Shown here piece by piece: positions 26,558 to 35,649 of a stretch of 64,000 bases of DNA. The stretch spans positions 55,165-119,164 of the forward strand of contig NZ_JACIGE010000013.1 in the NCBI RefSeq assembly GCF_014197755.1, in the 5' to 3' direction. The position numbers and the translations under genes are program-made. Position 1 is the stretch's first letter, and each line of letters opens with the position of its first letter. The DNA is from Rhodocyclus tenuis (GTDB taxonomy: Bacteria > Pseudomonadota > Gammaproteobacteria > Burkholderiales > Rhodocyclaceae). The notes beneath the pieces are model-generated. The model was given only the letters and a program-made list of their open reading frames with translations, was not told the origin of the DNA and searched no databases.

Positions 26558-26587
26558 CAGCCCCGCCCGTTGCGGGCCGGGGCTGCT
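26558..26587 (+). terminator. Hairpin between the Cache gene and the chemoreceptor gene
   Basis: GCAGCCCCGCCCG and CGGGCCGGGGCTGC form a strong stem with one bulge and a TTG loop, followed by a pyrimidine-rich stretch. It probably ends or attenuates the Cache transcript. Confidence 0.55.
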
Positions 26588-26617
26588 TCTCGTATTTCCG
26601 TCATCGAGCGAGCCGCC

Positions 26618-28234
26618 GTGAAACTCTTCCAGAAAATCCTTGCTGCACCGGCGATCGCCATCGCCTTCATGCTGCTGCTCGGCGGCATCGGCTATCAGGC
26701 GCTCGAAAGCCAGAATGCGGCGCTCGACAATCTCTACTTCGTCCGTCTCGCGCATCTGCAGGCAGCGGCGCGCGCCAAGAGCGAAGTGCTCGACATTCAT
26801 GCGCGGACCTACCGGCTGATGACCTGGGCCGGCACCTTCGACGAATCGAAACTCGACAAGGAAAGCCAGGCACTGATCGCTGACGCCGACCGAGTGGTCG
26901 CCTCGCTGAGCGAACTGAAGAAAACAACCGACCTCGACACCGAAACACGCCAGCTCGGCGAGGACATCGCGCAGGCGCTGCTCGCCTACCGCAAGAGCGT
27001 GGCGCAGGCGCTCGACATGGCCTCTACCGACATGAACATGGGTCTGTCGGCGATGCAGACGACCGACGAGGTGTTCGCGCAACTGGGCCAGCTGACCGGA
27101 ACGCTGGTGACGACGGAACAGCGCCTGGCGCAGGAAGCCTACGATTCGGCAGCGGCGTCGTACCAGCGCGCACGCCTGCTGGCGACGCTGGCACTGCTGG
27201 TGGCCATCGCCGTTGCCGTCGGCGTCAGCTTCCGGATGGCACGCAGCATCTCGACGCGTGTCGGACAGGCAACACTGGCTGCCGGACGCATCGCCGACAG
27301 CGATCTCGCATCGGCGATCCCGCAGGGCGGCAAGGATGAGGTCGGCCAGATGCTCGACGCGCTGCAGCGCATGCAGTCGAGCCTGCGCCAGGTGATCGTC
27401 GCCATTGCCGACAGTGCCGGCGAGGTCGAACAGTCGGCAGCAGGAATGAGCCACGCCGCTGGCGAAATCAGCGCCTCGGTGCGCGAACAGAGCGAAGCGA
27501 TCAGCAGCACCGCGGCCGCCGTCGAGGAAATGACCGTCAGCATCGCGCAGGTTTCGGATAACGCGCAGTCGGCGCGCCGCGTTGCCGACAATACCGCGCG
27601 CATCGCCGTCGAAGGCAAGGCGCAGGTCGATGCCGCAGCCACCGAAATCAACAAGATCGCCGAGAGCGTGACGGCAACGACACATACCATCGAACAGCTG
27701 CAAACCAGCTCGCAACAGATCAGCCAGATCGCCAACGTCATCCGCGAAATCGCCGACCAGACCAATCTGCTGGCGCTCAACGCCGCCATCGAAGCGGCAC
27801 GCGCTGGCGAGCAGGGCCGCGGTTTTGCCGTCGTTGCCGACGAGGTCAGGAAACTCGCCGAACGCACCGGCACCTCGACCAACGAAATCAAGCAGATGAT
27901 CGAGGCAATCCAGGCGCAGACGAGCGGTGCCGCCGCAAAGATGGCAGCGGCCAACGCTCAGGTCGAGGCGGGCGTCGGCATCATCCGCAAGCTGCAAGCA
28001 CCGCTCGAAGAACTGCGCAGCAGCTCGCTTGCCGCGCTGGAAAGCCTGATTGACGTGGCCAATGCCGCCGGGGAACAAAGCAAGGCGAGCACGCAGATCG
28101 CGCAGAACGTCGAACGCGTGGCACAGATGGGCGAGCAGAACAGCACTTCAGCCAGCAGCAGCGAAAAACTCGCACATGGTCTGAACGGCATGGCCGGCGC
28201 GCTGCAGACGCTGGTCAGCCGCTTCCGCTGCTGA
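26618..28234 (+). CDS. Methyl-accepting chemotaxis protein
   Basis: 538 residues from GTG 26618. TM1 spans ~5-28 ([24 protein letters not shown]), a four-helix-bundle-type periplasmic domain extends to ~185, and TM2 is [19 protein letters not shown] domain follows, then the cytoplasmic signalling domain with the conserved tip around [20 protein letters not shown] and [18 protein letters not shown]. It relays ligand or redox state to CheA/CheW. The frame is open further upstream within the terminator hairpin, so the GTG was preferred. Preceded by the Cache protein gene, which may be functionally linked. Confidence 0.9.
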   Translation: MKLFQKILAAPAIAIAFMLLLGGIGYQALESQNAALDNLYFVRLAHLQAAARAKSEVLDIHARTYRLMTWAGTFDESKLDKESQALIADADRVVASLSELKKTTDLDTETRQLGEDIAQALLAYRKSVAQALDMASTDMNMGLSAMQTTDEVFAQLGQLTGTLVTTEQRLAQEAYDSAAASYQRARLLATLALLVAIAVAVGVSFRMARSISTRVGQATLAAGRIADSDLASAIPQGGKDEVGQMLDALQRMQSSLRQVIVAIADSAGEVEQSAAGMSHAAGEISASVREQSEAISSTAAAVEEMTVSIAQVSDNAQSARRVADNTARIAVEGKAQVDAAATEINKIAESVTATTHTIEQLQTSSQQISQIANVIREIADQTNLLALNAAIEAARAGEQGRGFAVVADEVRKLAERTGTSTNEIKQMIEAIQAQTSGAAAKMAAANAQVEAGVGIIRKLQAPLEELRSSSLAALESLIDVANAAGEQSKASTQIAQNVERVAQMGEQNSTSASSSEKLAHGLNGMAGALQTLVSRFRC

Positions 28235-28388
28235 GCGCTGCGCCCGCCGGCACAGACGTTTCGTGGCGGAGCAGCCGCGGCGTTCGCGCCGCTGGTGCGG
28301 CGTGCTGCCGCAGCCGTCGCCGCCGCAGCGCAACGCCGCGGAATGCCTTATCCGGCCGCGGGCGAGGCAGCGGCCGGGTGGGGCCGGA

Positions 28389-30023
28389 CTAAACCGAGAA
28401 TTGATTCACCGACTTGCGCATGCGCTCGACAACGCCGTTCAGCGTCTCGACCGCGCCATGCGTCTGCGCGACGACGGCGACGTTCTGTTCCGTCATCGTC
28501 GCCACACGCTCGACGCTCTGCGCCATCAGCGTCATCGCCTCCTGCTGTTCGCTCGACGAATGCGAGATGTCATTGACCATGCCGACGGTGACGCCCATCT
28601 GGCTGTTGATCTCGGTCAGGGCCGTCTGCGCATCCTGCACCAGCAGGACGCCGGTCTCGACCTGCGTCGCGCCAGAGCGCATGCCGTCGACGGCCTTCTG
28701 CGTTTCGCTCTGGATCGCGCCGATCATGTCGCTGATTTCCTGCGTCGCCTTGCCGGTGCGTTCGGCCAGTTTCCTGACCTCGTCGGCGACCACGGCGAAA
28801 CCGCGGCCCTGCTCGCCGGCGCGTGCCGCTTCGATGGCGGCGTTGAGCGCCAGCAGATTGGTCTGGTCGGCGATTTCGCGGATAACGCCGGTAATGCGCG
28901 AAATCTCCTCGGACTGCTCGCCGAGCAACTCGACCTGCGCGGCAGACTCCTTGACCGTTTCGGCCAGCGCGAGGATGGTCGTGCTCGCCTTGGCCGAGAG
29001 CTCGGCACCGCGCAGCGATGCCTCGCTCGCCTCCTGCGCCGCGGTGCGCGTTGCCGCTGCGTGCGCGGTCACCTCGCTGATCGACACCGTGATTTCCTCG
29101 ATACCTGCCGCTGCCGCGCTGGTCGCGTCGCTCTGCACGCGCGCCGAGTCGGCGACGTTATCGACACCCTGTTCGACTTCGTGGCTGACGCGCTGCACCT
29201 GGATGGCGCTGTCGTCCATTCCCTGCACCGTCGCCTGGATCGAAGAAACGAAACAGTCGACGCGCGAAGCAACGCCGCCAATCGCGTCGCGACGCTTGAG
29301 AAACAGACGCTGGCGCAGATTGCCGGTGGTCAGCACGCGTTCGAGATAGTCGTTGATCGCTCCGAGATCGCGGCGCAAGTGCGGCACGAACAGCAGCAGG
29401 AAGCCGAGTCCGGAAACGATGCCGAAGGTGCCAAGACCCATCTTCACCCACGGCAGGAAGGGAATGTCGAGCGACTCGGGCAACAGCAACAGCGCGCCAA
29501 GCAGAATGCTGATCAGGCCGATTGCGCCCATCTGCGTATAGATTTCCAGCAGCGATGAAACGAGTCCGGTGCGCGAGTGAACGATGCGGCCATGCTCGAC
29601 ACGGATAGCCTTGTCACCGGCCTTCAGGCGCTTGTAGGCATCCTGCGCCGCAGCGATCTCGTCGCGCGTCGGCCGCGAACGCACCGACTGATAGCCGACG
29701 ACGTTGCCGTTCTCGCGCACCGGTGAAGCATTGGCGACGACCCAGTAGAAACCGCCGTCACTACGCCGGTTTTTCACCAGACCGCGCCAAGGCCGGCCGG
29801 CTTTCAGATCGGCCCACATATCGGCAAAGGCTTCGACCGGCATGTCGGGATGGCGCACGAGGTTGTGCGGCTGGCCGATCATCTCTTCGCGCGTATACGC
29901 GCTGACCTTGGCGAAAGCCGCGTTGGCCTCGACGATCATGCCCTTGAGGTCGGTGCGCGAGTAGATGAACTCGCCTTCCGGCAACAGTGTTTCAACGGCG
30001 GTGACTGGCTGATTGTTACGCAT
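28389..30023 (-). CDS. PAS-domain chemoreceptor, Aer-like
   Basis: 544 residues from ATG 30023 (GAGAAAG upstream). The N-terminal PAS domain has the Aer pattern: [52 protein letters not shown] split over the fold, then [18 protein letters not shown] pair of hydrophobic segments near ~155-205 anchors it. A methyl-accepting signalling domain follows ([20 protein letters not shown]). Aer-type proteins sense redox state through FAD and steer cells to a preferred oxygen level. The gene is divergent from nifE; aerotaxis would help a diazotroph find microoxic niches. Confidence 0.9.
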   Translation of the reverse strand: MRNNQPVTAVETLLPEGEFIYSRTDLKGMIVEANAAFAKVSAYTREEMIGQPHNLVRHPDMPVEAFADMWADLKAGRPWRGLVKNRRSDGGFYWVVANASPVRENGNVVGYQSVRSRPTRDEIAAAQDAYKRLKAGDKAIRVEHGRIVHSRTGLVSSLLEIYTQMGAIGLISILLGALLLLPESLDIPFLPWVKMGLGTFGIVSGLGFLLLFVPHLRRDLGAINDYLERVLTTGNLRQRLFLKRRDAIGGVASRVDCFVSSIQATVQGMDDSAIQVQRVSHEVEQGVDNVADSARVQSDATSAAAAGIEEITVSISEVTAHAAATRTAAQEASEASLRGAELSAKASTTILALAETVKESAAQVELLGEQSEEISRITGVIREIADQTNLLALNAAIEAARAGEQGRGFAVVADEVRKLAERTGKATQEISDMIGAIQSETQKAVDGMRSGATQVETGVLLVQDAQTALTEINSQMGVTVGMVNDISHSSSEQQEAMTLMAQSVERVATMTEQNVAVVAQTHGAVETLNGVVERMRKSVNQFSV

Positions 30024-30333
30024 CTTTCTCACTCTCTGTGCAAACACCCTGCTGCGCGGCAGCCCGAAAGGGCGACCCGAGGCGACAAGATGCGCAAAAA
30101 AACATCGGACGAAATCCAACTTCGCGGCATTTTATACCACTTCTGCCGTTTTTGTATATTTATTCATTCAAGGCGCTACAAGCTTCCGGAAACGTACAAA
30201 GCTAACGGGGCGCCCAACGATAACTTGAGAATTTTACTCTGCTACTCATCGATCACCGCCACAGATCCTCTGACCAAAGGAGGGTGCGCAGCGACGGACA
30301 CGCGGCCGGTATATGTCGCAGTTTTCCTGCGCT

Positions 30334-30349
30334 TGTCGCCTTTGCAACA
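30334..30349 (+). promoter_or_regulatory. NifA upstream activator site for nifE
   Basis: Perfect TGT-N10-ACA, 45 bases before the nifE -24 element. Its left end is also the left arm of an 8-bp inverted repeat (TGTCGCCT ... AGGCGACA, 30334-30366). Confidence 0.7.
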
Positions 30350-30393
30350 TTTCTCCGGAGGCGACAAAGCCGCGAAATCAAGGCCTTGAACGG

Positions 30394-30409
30394 TGGCACA
30401 CGGCTTGCA
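30394..30409 (+). promoter_or_regulatory. Sigma54 promoter of nifENX
   Basis: TGGCACACGGCTTGCA has the -24 GG and -12 GC elements at correct spacing, 44 bases before the nifE start. Confidence 0.88.
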
Positions 30410-30452
30410 TCGGCAAGGGCGCTGCCCACCCCGAAGCCGACAGGAAAGCGCC

Positions 30453-31859
30453 ATGAAAGCCAGCGAAATCGCCGAACTGCAAAACGAACCGGCCTGCGCC
30501 CACAACGACAAGGCGAAGTCCGGCTGCGCGCGTCCGAAACCCGGCGCCACCGCTGGCGGCTGCTCGTTCGACGGCGCGCAGATCGCGCTGCTGCCGATCG
30601 CCGACGTTGCCCACATCGTGCATGGGCCGATCGCCTGTGCCGGCAGCTCGTGGGACAACCGCGGCACGCGCTCGTCGGGGCCGACGCTGTTCCGCACCGG
30701 CATGACCACCGACCTCAGCGAACAGGACATCATCATGGGACGCAGCGAGAAGCGGCTGTTCCATGCGATCAAGCAGGCGATCGACGAGCATTCGCCGGCC
30801 GCCGTCTTCGTCTACACCACCTGCGTCACCGCGCTGATCGGCGACGACGTCGAAGCGGTGGCGCGCGACGCCAGCGAGCGCTGGGGCGTGCCGGTGATTC
30901 CGGTCGATTGCGCCGGCTTCTACGGCACCAAGAACCTCGGCAACCGCATTGCCGGCGAGGCGATGTTCCGTCACGTCATCGGTCGCCGCGAGCCCGACCC
31001 GGTTCCCGACGCCGCACAGCGCCCCGGCATCCGCGTGCACGACATCAACCTGATCGGCGAATACAACATCGCCGGCGAATTCTGGAACGTCGCGCCGCTG
31101 TTCGACGAACTCGGCCTGCGCATCCTCTGTTCGCTGTCCGGTGACGGACGCTTCCGCGAAGTGCAGACGATGCATCGCGCCGAAGCCAACATGGTCGTCT
31201 GCGCCAAGGCGCTGCTCAACGTCGCCCGCCGCCTGCAGAGCGATTACGGCACGCCCTTCTTCGAAGGCAGCTTCTACGGCGTTGCCGACACCTCGCAGGC
31301 GCTGCGCGACTTCGCCCGCCTGCTCGGCGACGAAGATCTGAGCGCGCGCACCGAAGCGCTGATCGAGCGCGAGGAAGCGAAAATCAACGCCGAACTCGAA
31401 CCGTGGCGCGAGCGTCTGCGCGGCCGGCGAGTGCTGCTCTACACCGGCGGCGTCAAGTCGTGGTCGGTCGTCTCAGCGCTGCAGGATCTGGGTATGGAAG
31501 TCGTCGCCACCGGCACGCGCAAGTCGACCGAGGAAGACAAGGCGCGCATCCGCGAACTGATGGGCGAGGACGCGCTGATGATCACCGAGGGCTCGCCGGG
31601 CGCGCTGCTCGGCGTCTACCGCGAACAGCGTGCCGACATCCTCATCGCCGGCGGTCGCAACCTCTACACCGCCCTGAAGGCGCGCATCCCCTTCCTCGAC
31701 ATCAATCAGGAACGCGAATTCGGCTACGCCGGCTATTCGGGAATGCTCGAACTCGCGCGCCAGCTGGCGCTTTCGATCGAATCGCCGGTGTGGGAAGCGG
31801 TTCGCCGCCCCGCGCCGTGGGCCGCCGCGCACACGCTCGGCAAGCCGCTGGCCGCCTGA
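30453..31859 (+). CDS. nifE: Nitrogenase FeMo-co scaffold protein NifE
   Basis: 468 residues. With NifN it forms the scaffold on which the NifB-derived precursor is matured to FeMo-co. Cys37, Cys62 and Cys124 lie at the same positions as in A. vinelandii NifE; further on comes [14 protein letters not shown] and [12 protein letters not shown] Cys in the [10 protein letters not shown] region corresponds to the cofactor-binding Cys. ATG 30453 fits the family start and lies 44 bases downstream of the sigma54 promoter; the open frame further upstream overlaps that promoter. It heads nifENX-DUF269-DUF683-fdxB. Confidence 0.97.
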   Translation: MKASEIAELQNEPACAHNDKAKSGCARPKPGATAGGCSFDGAQIALLPIADVAHIVHGPIACAGSSWDNRGTRSSGPTLFRTGMTTDLSEQDIIMGRSEKRLFHAIKQAIDEHSPAAVFVYTTCVTALIGDDVEAVARDASERWGVPVIPVDCAGFYGTKNLGNRIAGEAMFRHVIGRREPDPVPDAAQRPGIRVHDINLIGEYNIAGEFWNVAPLFDELGLRILCSLSGDGRFREVQTMHRAEANMVVCAKALLNVARRLQSDYGTPFFEGSFYGVADTSQALRDFARLLGDEDLSARTEALIEREEAKINAELEPWRERLRGRRVLLYTGGVKSWSVVSALQDLGMEVVATGTRKSTEEDKARIRELMGEDALMITEGSPGALLGVYREQRADILIAGGRNLYTALKARIPFLDINQEREFGYAGYSGMLELARQLALSIESPVWEAVRRPAPWAAAHTLGKPLAA

Positions 31860-31869
31860 GGAGGACGCC

Positions 31870-33330
31870 ATGGCCCAGATCGTCCGTCGCGCCAAGGCCC
31901 TGTCGGTCAACCCGCTGAAGGCGAGCCCGCCGGTCGGCGCGTCGCTGGCCTTCCTCGGCCTGAAGAACGCGATCCCGATGTTGCACGGCTCGCAAGGCTG
32001 TACCGCCTTCGGCAAGGTCTTTCTCGTGCGCCATTTCCGCGAGCCGATCCCGCTGCAGACGACGGCGATGGACCAGATTTCGACGGTGATGAGTTCCGAC
32101 GCGAACGTCATCGACGGTCTGCAGACGATCTGCGCCAAGAACGCGCCGGACGTGATCGGTCTGGCGACGACCGGCCTCTCCGAAACGCAGGGCACCGACA
32201 TCCAGCGGCTGGTGCGCGAATTCCGCAGCCAGCATCCGGAATTTGCCGATGTCGCCATCGTCCCGGTGAACTGCCCCGATTTCACCGGTACTTTCGAAAC
32301 CGGCTTTGCCGCCGCGGTCGAAGCGATCATCGCCACGCTGGTGCCGCAAAGCCAGTGCGCCGGCCGGCGGCGCAAGCAGGTCAATGTGCTCGCCGGCTCG
32401 CTGCTCGGCCCCGGCGACATCGAAGCGATCCGCGACTGGATCGAGGCATTCGGTCTGCGCCCGGTCTTTCTGCCCGACCTCGGCGATTCGCTCGACGGCC
32501 ATCTCGTGCCGCAGGAGACGACGCCACTGACGCTCGGCGGCACGCCGAAGAGCGAGATCGCGACGCTCGGCGAAGCGACCGCGACGCTGGTCATCGGCCG
32601 TTCGCTGACACGCGCCGCCGATCTGCTGCGCGCGCGCACTGGTGTTCCCGACTTCCGTTTCGATCACCTGATGGGCCTCGATGCCTGCGACGCCTTCACG
32701 CAGACGCTGGCATCAATCGCCGGCGTGCCGGTTCCCGAACGCATCGACCGGCAACGCGCGCAGCTGCAGGACGCGATGGTCGACACGCACTTCATGTCGG
32801 GTTTCAGCCGCATTGCACTGGCGCTCGACGCCGATCTGCTGCTGGCGATGAGCGCCTTCTTTGCCGGCGTCGGCGCCGAGATCGTCGCCGCGGTGGCACC
32901 CGAACGCGCCGCCTGTCTGGCCGACGCGCCCTGCGCCGAAGTCCGCGTCGGCGACCTCGAGGACCTGGAAAAAGCCGCCATCGCGGCGGGCGCCGAGGTA
33001 CTGATCGGCAGCTCGCATCTGGCTCCGATCGCCGAACGTCTCGCGCTGCCGCTGTTGCGCGCCGGCTTCCCGCAATACGATCGCCTCGGCGGCTTCGCTC
33101 GTTGCTGGTCGGGCTATCGCGGCGGACGGCAGGCGCTGTTCGACTTCGGCAACCTGATTCTGGAGAATCATCACGAACCGGCCGCCTATCGCTCGATTTT
33201 CTGGCAGGACGGTGCACGCGAGCGCGAACTGCGCAGTGCAGATGCCTGCGAAAGGAAAAACTGCCATGCACATGGTGAAGCCGCCGAGGCCAATGCTGCG
33301 CCGGCTGAAGCTGGCCTGGTCCGCCACTAA
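31870..33330 (+). CDS. nifN: Nitrogenase FeMo-co scaffold protein NifN
   Basis: 486 residues. Partner of NifE. Cys44 (LHGSQGCTAFGKV) is the conserved cluster ligand. Other hallmarks are SSDANVIDGLQTIC, LATTGLSETQGTDIQRLV and the PVNCPDFTGTFETGF segment. GGAGG precedes the ATG and the gap from nifE is ten bases. The last ~25 residues (after RSADACERKN) are an alanine-rich extension that overlaps the start of nifX by 65 bases in another frame, longer than usual NifN. Confidence 0.96.
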   Translation: MAQIVRRAKALSVNPLKASPPVGASLAFLGLKNAIPMLHGSQGCTAFGKVFLVRHFREPIPLQTTAMDQISTVMSSDANVIDGLQTICAKNAPDVIGLATTGLSETQGTDIQRLVREFRSQHPEFADVAIVPVNCPDFTGTFETGFAAAVEAIIATLVPQSQCAGRRRKQVNVLAGSLLGPGDIEAIRDWIEAFGLRPVFLPDLGDSLDGHLVPQETTPLTLGGTPKSEIATLGEATATLVIGRSLTRAADLLRARTGVPDFRFDHLMGLDACDAFTQTLASIAGVPVPERIDRQRAQLQDAMVDTHFMSGFSRIALALDADLLLAMSAFFAGVGAEIVAAVAPERAACLADAPCAEVRVGDLEDLEKAAIAAGAEVLIGSSHLAPIAERLALPLLRAGFPQYDRLGGFARCWSGYRGGRQALFDFGNLILENHHEPAAYRSIFWQDGARERELRSADACERKNCHAHGEAAEANAAPAEAGLVRH

Positions 33331-33775
33331 AGGAACTCTGCCCATGCTCAGAGTCGCCTTTGCCAGCAACGACCGCAGTACGGTGAATCAGCACTTCGGA
33401 GCCACCGCAGGCTTCGCCATCTATGGTCTCGACAGCGAGGGCAAACGGCCGCTGCTGCTCGAAGTCATCGAATTCGACGCCGCCGCGATGGACGGCGTCG
33501 AGGACAAGCTGGCGCCGCGCATCGATGCACTCGCCGGCTGCGCCGCCGTCTATTGCCGTGCCATCGGCGGTTCGGCAGTGCGTCAGTTGCTGGCGCGCGG
33601 CGTACAGCCGGTGCGCCTCGACGACGAGGAAACGATCGACTCGGTGCTCGCCCAGCTACAGGCCGCCGCCGGCGACGGCAGCGTTCCCTGGCTGGAGCGG
33701 GCAAGACGCAAGATCGCCGAGAGCGAGGCCGACGATCGCTTCACCCGCATGGCCGAGGAGGGCTGGGCGGAATGA
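33266..33775 (+). CDS. nifX: FeMo-co precursor carrier NifX
   Basis: 169 residues from ATG 33266. NifX binds NifB-co and the VK-cluster and shuttles them to NifEN. The core LRVAFASNDRSTVNQHFGATAGFAIYGL contains the conserved His of QHFG; ALAGCAAVYCRAIGGSAVRQLLARGVQPVRL is typical. The N-terminus MHMVKPPRPMLRRLKL resembles other betaproteobacterial NifX proteins, and AAAGGA precedes it, but a second ATG at 33344 right after the nifN stop also has AAAGGA nine bases upstream. Both starts could be used. Confidence 0.9.
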   Translation: MHMVKPPRPMLRRLKLAWSATKGTLPMLRVAFASNDRSTVNQHFGATAGFAIYGLDSEGKRPLLLEVIEFDAAAMDGVEDKLAPRIDALAGCAAVYCRAIGGSAVRQLLARGVQPVRLDDEETIDSVLAQLQAAAGDGSVPWLERARRKIAESEADDRFTRMAEEGWAE

Positions 33776-33876
33776 ACCCAGTCAGCGCGACAGCTCACTG
33801 CCGCTACCGGCGATAAGGCCATTCACTGCCGATCTGGCCCAAACCATCTTCTGTAAAAACCGGGGAGTAATAAAAA

Positions 33877-34344
33877 ATGAGTTCCAACCCACCGCTGACT
33901 GCCGATCCGATCTTCGAGACGGATTTCATCAAGGAAATGACGCGCCAGATGCGCGCGCTCGACAGCTACGGTATCAACGACAACAAATCAGCCGCTGCGC
34001 TGCTCGCCGCCTACGTGCTCACCAAGGAAGACCGGTCGAAGCTGCCGATCGTCGGTGATCCGGACGAGGAGACGCTGGCCCGCGTCAAGGCGTTCTACAA
34101 CGCCATCGCCGTCCTGATTGAAAAAGAATGCCGCCTGATGGCGGTGCCGCTGGTGCACCTGTCGCACGAAGGCTTCGGCCGGGCGCTGGTCACCGTCGGC
34201 AAGCTGGTCGTTGTCGACCGGACGCTGCGTGACGTGCATCGCTTCGGCTTCGACAGCCTGTCGAAGATGAAGACCGAGGCCGACAAGCTGCTCTCGGTTG
34301 CCATCGAAATCATCGGCACCTATCCGGAAGTCGCCGGACTGTGA
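33877..34344 (+). CDS. NifX-associated nitrogen fixation protein (DUF269)
   Basis: 155 residues. The whole chain matches the DUF269 family that follows nifX in most diazotrophs: FIKEMTRQMRALDSYG, KEDRSKLPIVGDPDEETLARVKAFYNAIAVLIE, GFGRALVTVGKLVVVDRTLRDVHRFGF. Its precise role is unknown; it is assumed to help FeMo-co assembly. A GGGGAG site precedes the ATG. It is 101 bases after nifX. Confidence 0.92.
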   Translation: MSSNPPLTADPIFETDFIKEMTRQMRALDSYGINDNKSAAALLAAYVLTKEDRSKLPIVGDPDEETLARVKAFYNAIAVLIEKECRLMAVPLVHLSHEGFGRALVTVGKLVVVDRTLRDVHRFGFDSLSKMKTEADKLLSVAIEIIGTYPEVAGL

Positions 34345-34381
34345 CCTTGTTCCCTGCGGATTGAATGCGGAGGGCCAGCGC

Positions 34382-34603
34382 ATGCAGCAAGAAGAAGCAC
34401 TGAAAGAACTCGACCGGGAAGTGAAGCGCCTGAAGCGCATCGCCAGCGAATGGGCCGGGCAACTGCACGACCTGGTTGAAGACCGCCTGCCGGCCTCGTA
34501 CGAGGAAATCCCCGGCATCGCGCAATCCACTTACGACGCCTGCAAGGCTTGGGCCGACGCTAACGCGCGGCTCAAGGCAGCAAGCACCAATCAAGGAAAT
34601 TAA
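34382..34603 (+). CDS. CCE_0567/DUF683 family small protein
   Basis: 73 residues, fully helical: LKELDREVKRLKRIASEWAGQLHDLVEDRLPASYEEIPGIAQ is the DUF683 pattern. Family members are small metal-binding helical hairpins placed between DUF269 and fdxB in nif operons. ATG 34382 begins at MQQEEALKEL; upstream in-frame codons are not family-like. It is one base apart from fdxB. Confidence 0.88.
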   Translation: MQQEEALKELDREVKRLKRIASEWAGQLHDLVEDRLPASYEEIPGIAQSTYDACKAWADANARLKAASTNQGN

Positions 34604-34604
34604 A

Positions 34605-34898
34605 ATGGCTTTCATCACTGGTCTCACCCTCGCCGGCGACGTCTGGACACCGGAATTCGCTACCTCGATCGATCCGAAGAAGTGCATCGGCTGTGGCCGC
34701 TGCTACAAGGTCTGCCCGCGCAAGGTGCTTGACCTGATCGTTCGCGGTGAAGATGTCGAACTCGACGACGACTACGACGAAGACGACACCGCTTCGATCA
34801 TGACCATCTCCAACCCGGGCGACTGCATCGGCTGCGGCGCCTGCGGGCGCGTCTGCCCGAAGGGCTGCTACACCTACGCACCGCACCCGGCGGCGTGA
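34605..34898 (+). CDS. fdxB: Nif-specific ferredoxin III
   Basis: 97 residues. Two cluster motifs are separated by an acidic insert: CIGCGRCYKVCPRKV and CIGCGACGRVCPKG, with DVELDDDYDEDDT between. This layout is the FdxB/ferredoxin III nif type. It probably supplies electrons for nitrogenase or cofactor synthesis. AAGGAAA precedes the ATG. Confidence 0.92.
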   Translation: MAFITGLTLAGDVWTPEFATSIDPKKCIGCGRCYKVCPRKVLDLIVRGEDVELDDDYDEDDTASIMTISNPGDCIGCGACGRVCPKGCYTYAPHPAA

Positions 34899-35341
34899 GC
34901 ATCAGCGCAGGCGCACCGGCTGCGGTGCGCCTGATCCTCTATCACCAGCAGTCGTCGAGCGCGCGCACGCGCTTTCTGCGACTGCGCGGAGGATTGCTCG
35001 CTTTCGACGCACTGCCCGAGGGCGCACACCTGCTTGAAGGCGGAACGACGCCGGTCGCCGGGACAGTACGCCTGCATCCGGCGGCCGCCTTGCGCAGCGC
35101 CGAGCAGCGACTGGGCATTGCCGACGGCAGCTTGCGCGCCAACAGCGAGTTCAACGCGCTGCTGCAGACGGACGCAGGTGAAATTACCGTCCTGCTGGCG
35201 GCGTTCACGACGCTGGATCTGCCGCGGCTCGACCCGGCCATCGTCGGTGACGTACGCTTTGTCGCGCTGACCGAGTTGCGCGACCTGCCGCCGCTCGAAC
35301 TGGCGCTGGCCAGGCTTGCCTACGAGGCGATCCTCGGCTGA
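34895..35341 (+). CDS. Nif-operon hypothetical protein after fdxB
   Basis: 148 residues. GTG start overlapping the fdxB stop by four bases (GTGA), so translation is coupled. The N-terminus RLILYHQQSSSARTRFLRLRGGLL and the C-terminus LTELRDLPPLELALARLAYEAILG are visible, but no cysteine motif occurs, so it is not NifQ. No membrane segment. The family is not recognised. As the last gene of the nifENX operon, it is followed by a terminator-like hairpin. Confidence 0.6.
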   Translation: MSISAGAPAAVRLILYHQQSSSARTRFLRLRGGLLAFDALPEGAHLLEGGTTPVAGTVRLHPAAALRSAEQRLGIADGSLRANSEFNALLQTDAGEITVLLAAFTTLDLPRLDPAIVGDVRFVALTELRDLPPLELALARLAYEAILG

Positions 35342-35346
35342 GCACG

Positions 35347-35371
35347 CTGGCGGCGAACGACTCGCCGCCAG
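35347..35371 (+). terminator. Hairpin ending the nifENX operon
   Basis: Perfect 10-bp arms CTGGCGGCGA / TCGCCGCCAG with a five-base loop, followed by TCGTTTGCTCTT. It starts six bases after the last gene. Confidence 0.55.
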
Positions 35372-35378
35372 TCGTTTG

Positions 35379-35420
35379 CTCTTGCGTTCATGCCCTTGCG
35401 TCTACGCCCTTGCGTCAACT
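35379..35420 (+). repeat. Three imperfect 14-base tandem repeats
   Basis: CTCTTGCGTTCATG, CCCTTGCGTCTACG, CCCTTGCGTCAACT in direct tandem. Function unknown; perhaps a spacer or protein-binding array ahead of the nifU control region. Confidence 0.6.
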
Positions 35421-35485
35421 CCCCGCCCGGCGCTGCACCAAAAGCAGCCGCCGGGTGTTCTCCACGGTGCATAAAATCCGCTGAT

Positions 35486-35501
35486 TGTCGTATTTGCGAC
35501 A
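35486..35501 (+). promoter_or_regulatory. NifA upstream activator site for nifU
   Basis: Perfect TGT-N10-ACA, 66 bases before the nifU -24 element. Confidence 0.7.
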
Positions 35502-35504
35502 CAG

Positions 35505-35536
35505 ACGAAAACGCCCTTACGGGTGTTTTCGTTTTG
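35505..35536 (+). terminator. Rho-independent terminator between NifA site and nifU promoter
   Basis: ACGAAAACGCCC and GGGTGTTTTCGT pair with one wobble around a TTAC loop, followed by TTTTGG. Confidence 0.7.
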
Positions 35537-35566
35537 GAACCATGGGCTTGCAGAACCTTGCATGGC

Positions 35567-35582
35567 TGGCACGGGGATTGCA
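35567..35582 (+). promoter_or_regulatory. Sigma54 promoter of nifUS
   Basis: TGGCACGGGGATTGCA matches the -24/-12 consensus at all conserved positions, 67 bases before the nifU start. Confidence 0.92.
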
Positions 35583-35649
35583 CAGATCAAGAAAAGGCGT
35601 GCGCTCGCACGTCAAGTTCTTTCCCGACGCCTCAACCGGAGATGCAGCC

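Larger units (their letters stand above)
30024..30452. other. Regulatory intergenic region aer-like / nifE
   Basis: 429 bases between divergent genes. The half nearest the Aer-like gene is AT-rich for this genome. The nifE half holds the NifA site (30334), an inverted repeat around it, and the sigma54 promoter (30394). No additional gene recognised. Confidence 0.7.
35342..35649. other. Regulatory region between the nifENX and nifUS operons
   Basis: 308 bases holding, in order: a hairpin right after the upstream gene (35347), three 14-base tandem repeats (35379), a NifA site (35486), a rho-independent terminator (35505), and a sigma54 promoter (35567). Confidence 0.8.

Noticed and set aside
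34895..35341. nifQ
   Set aside because: The encoded protein has no cysteine cluster such as the CxxxxCxxC pattern of NifQ.
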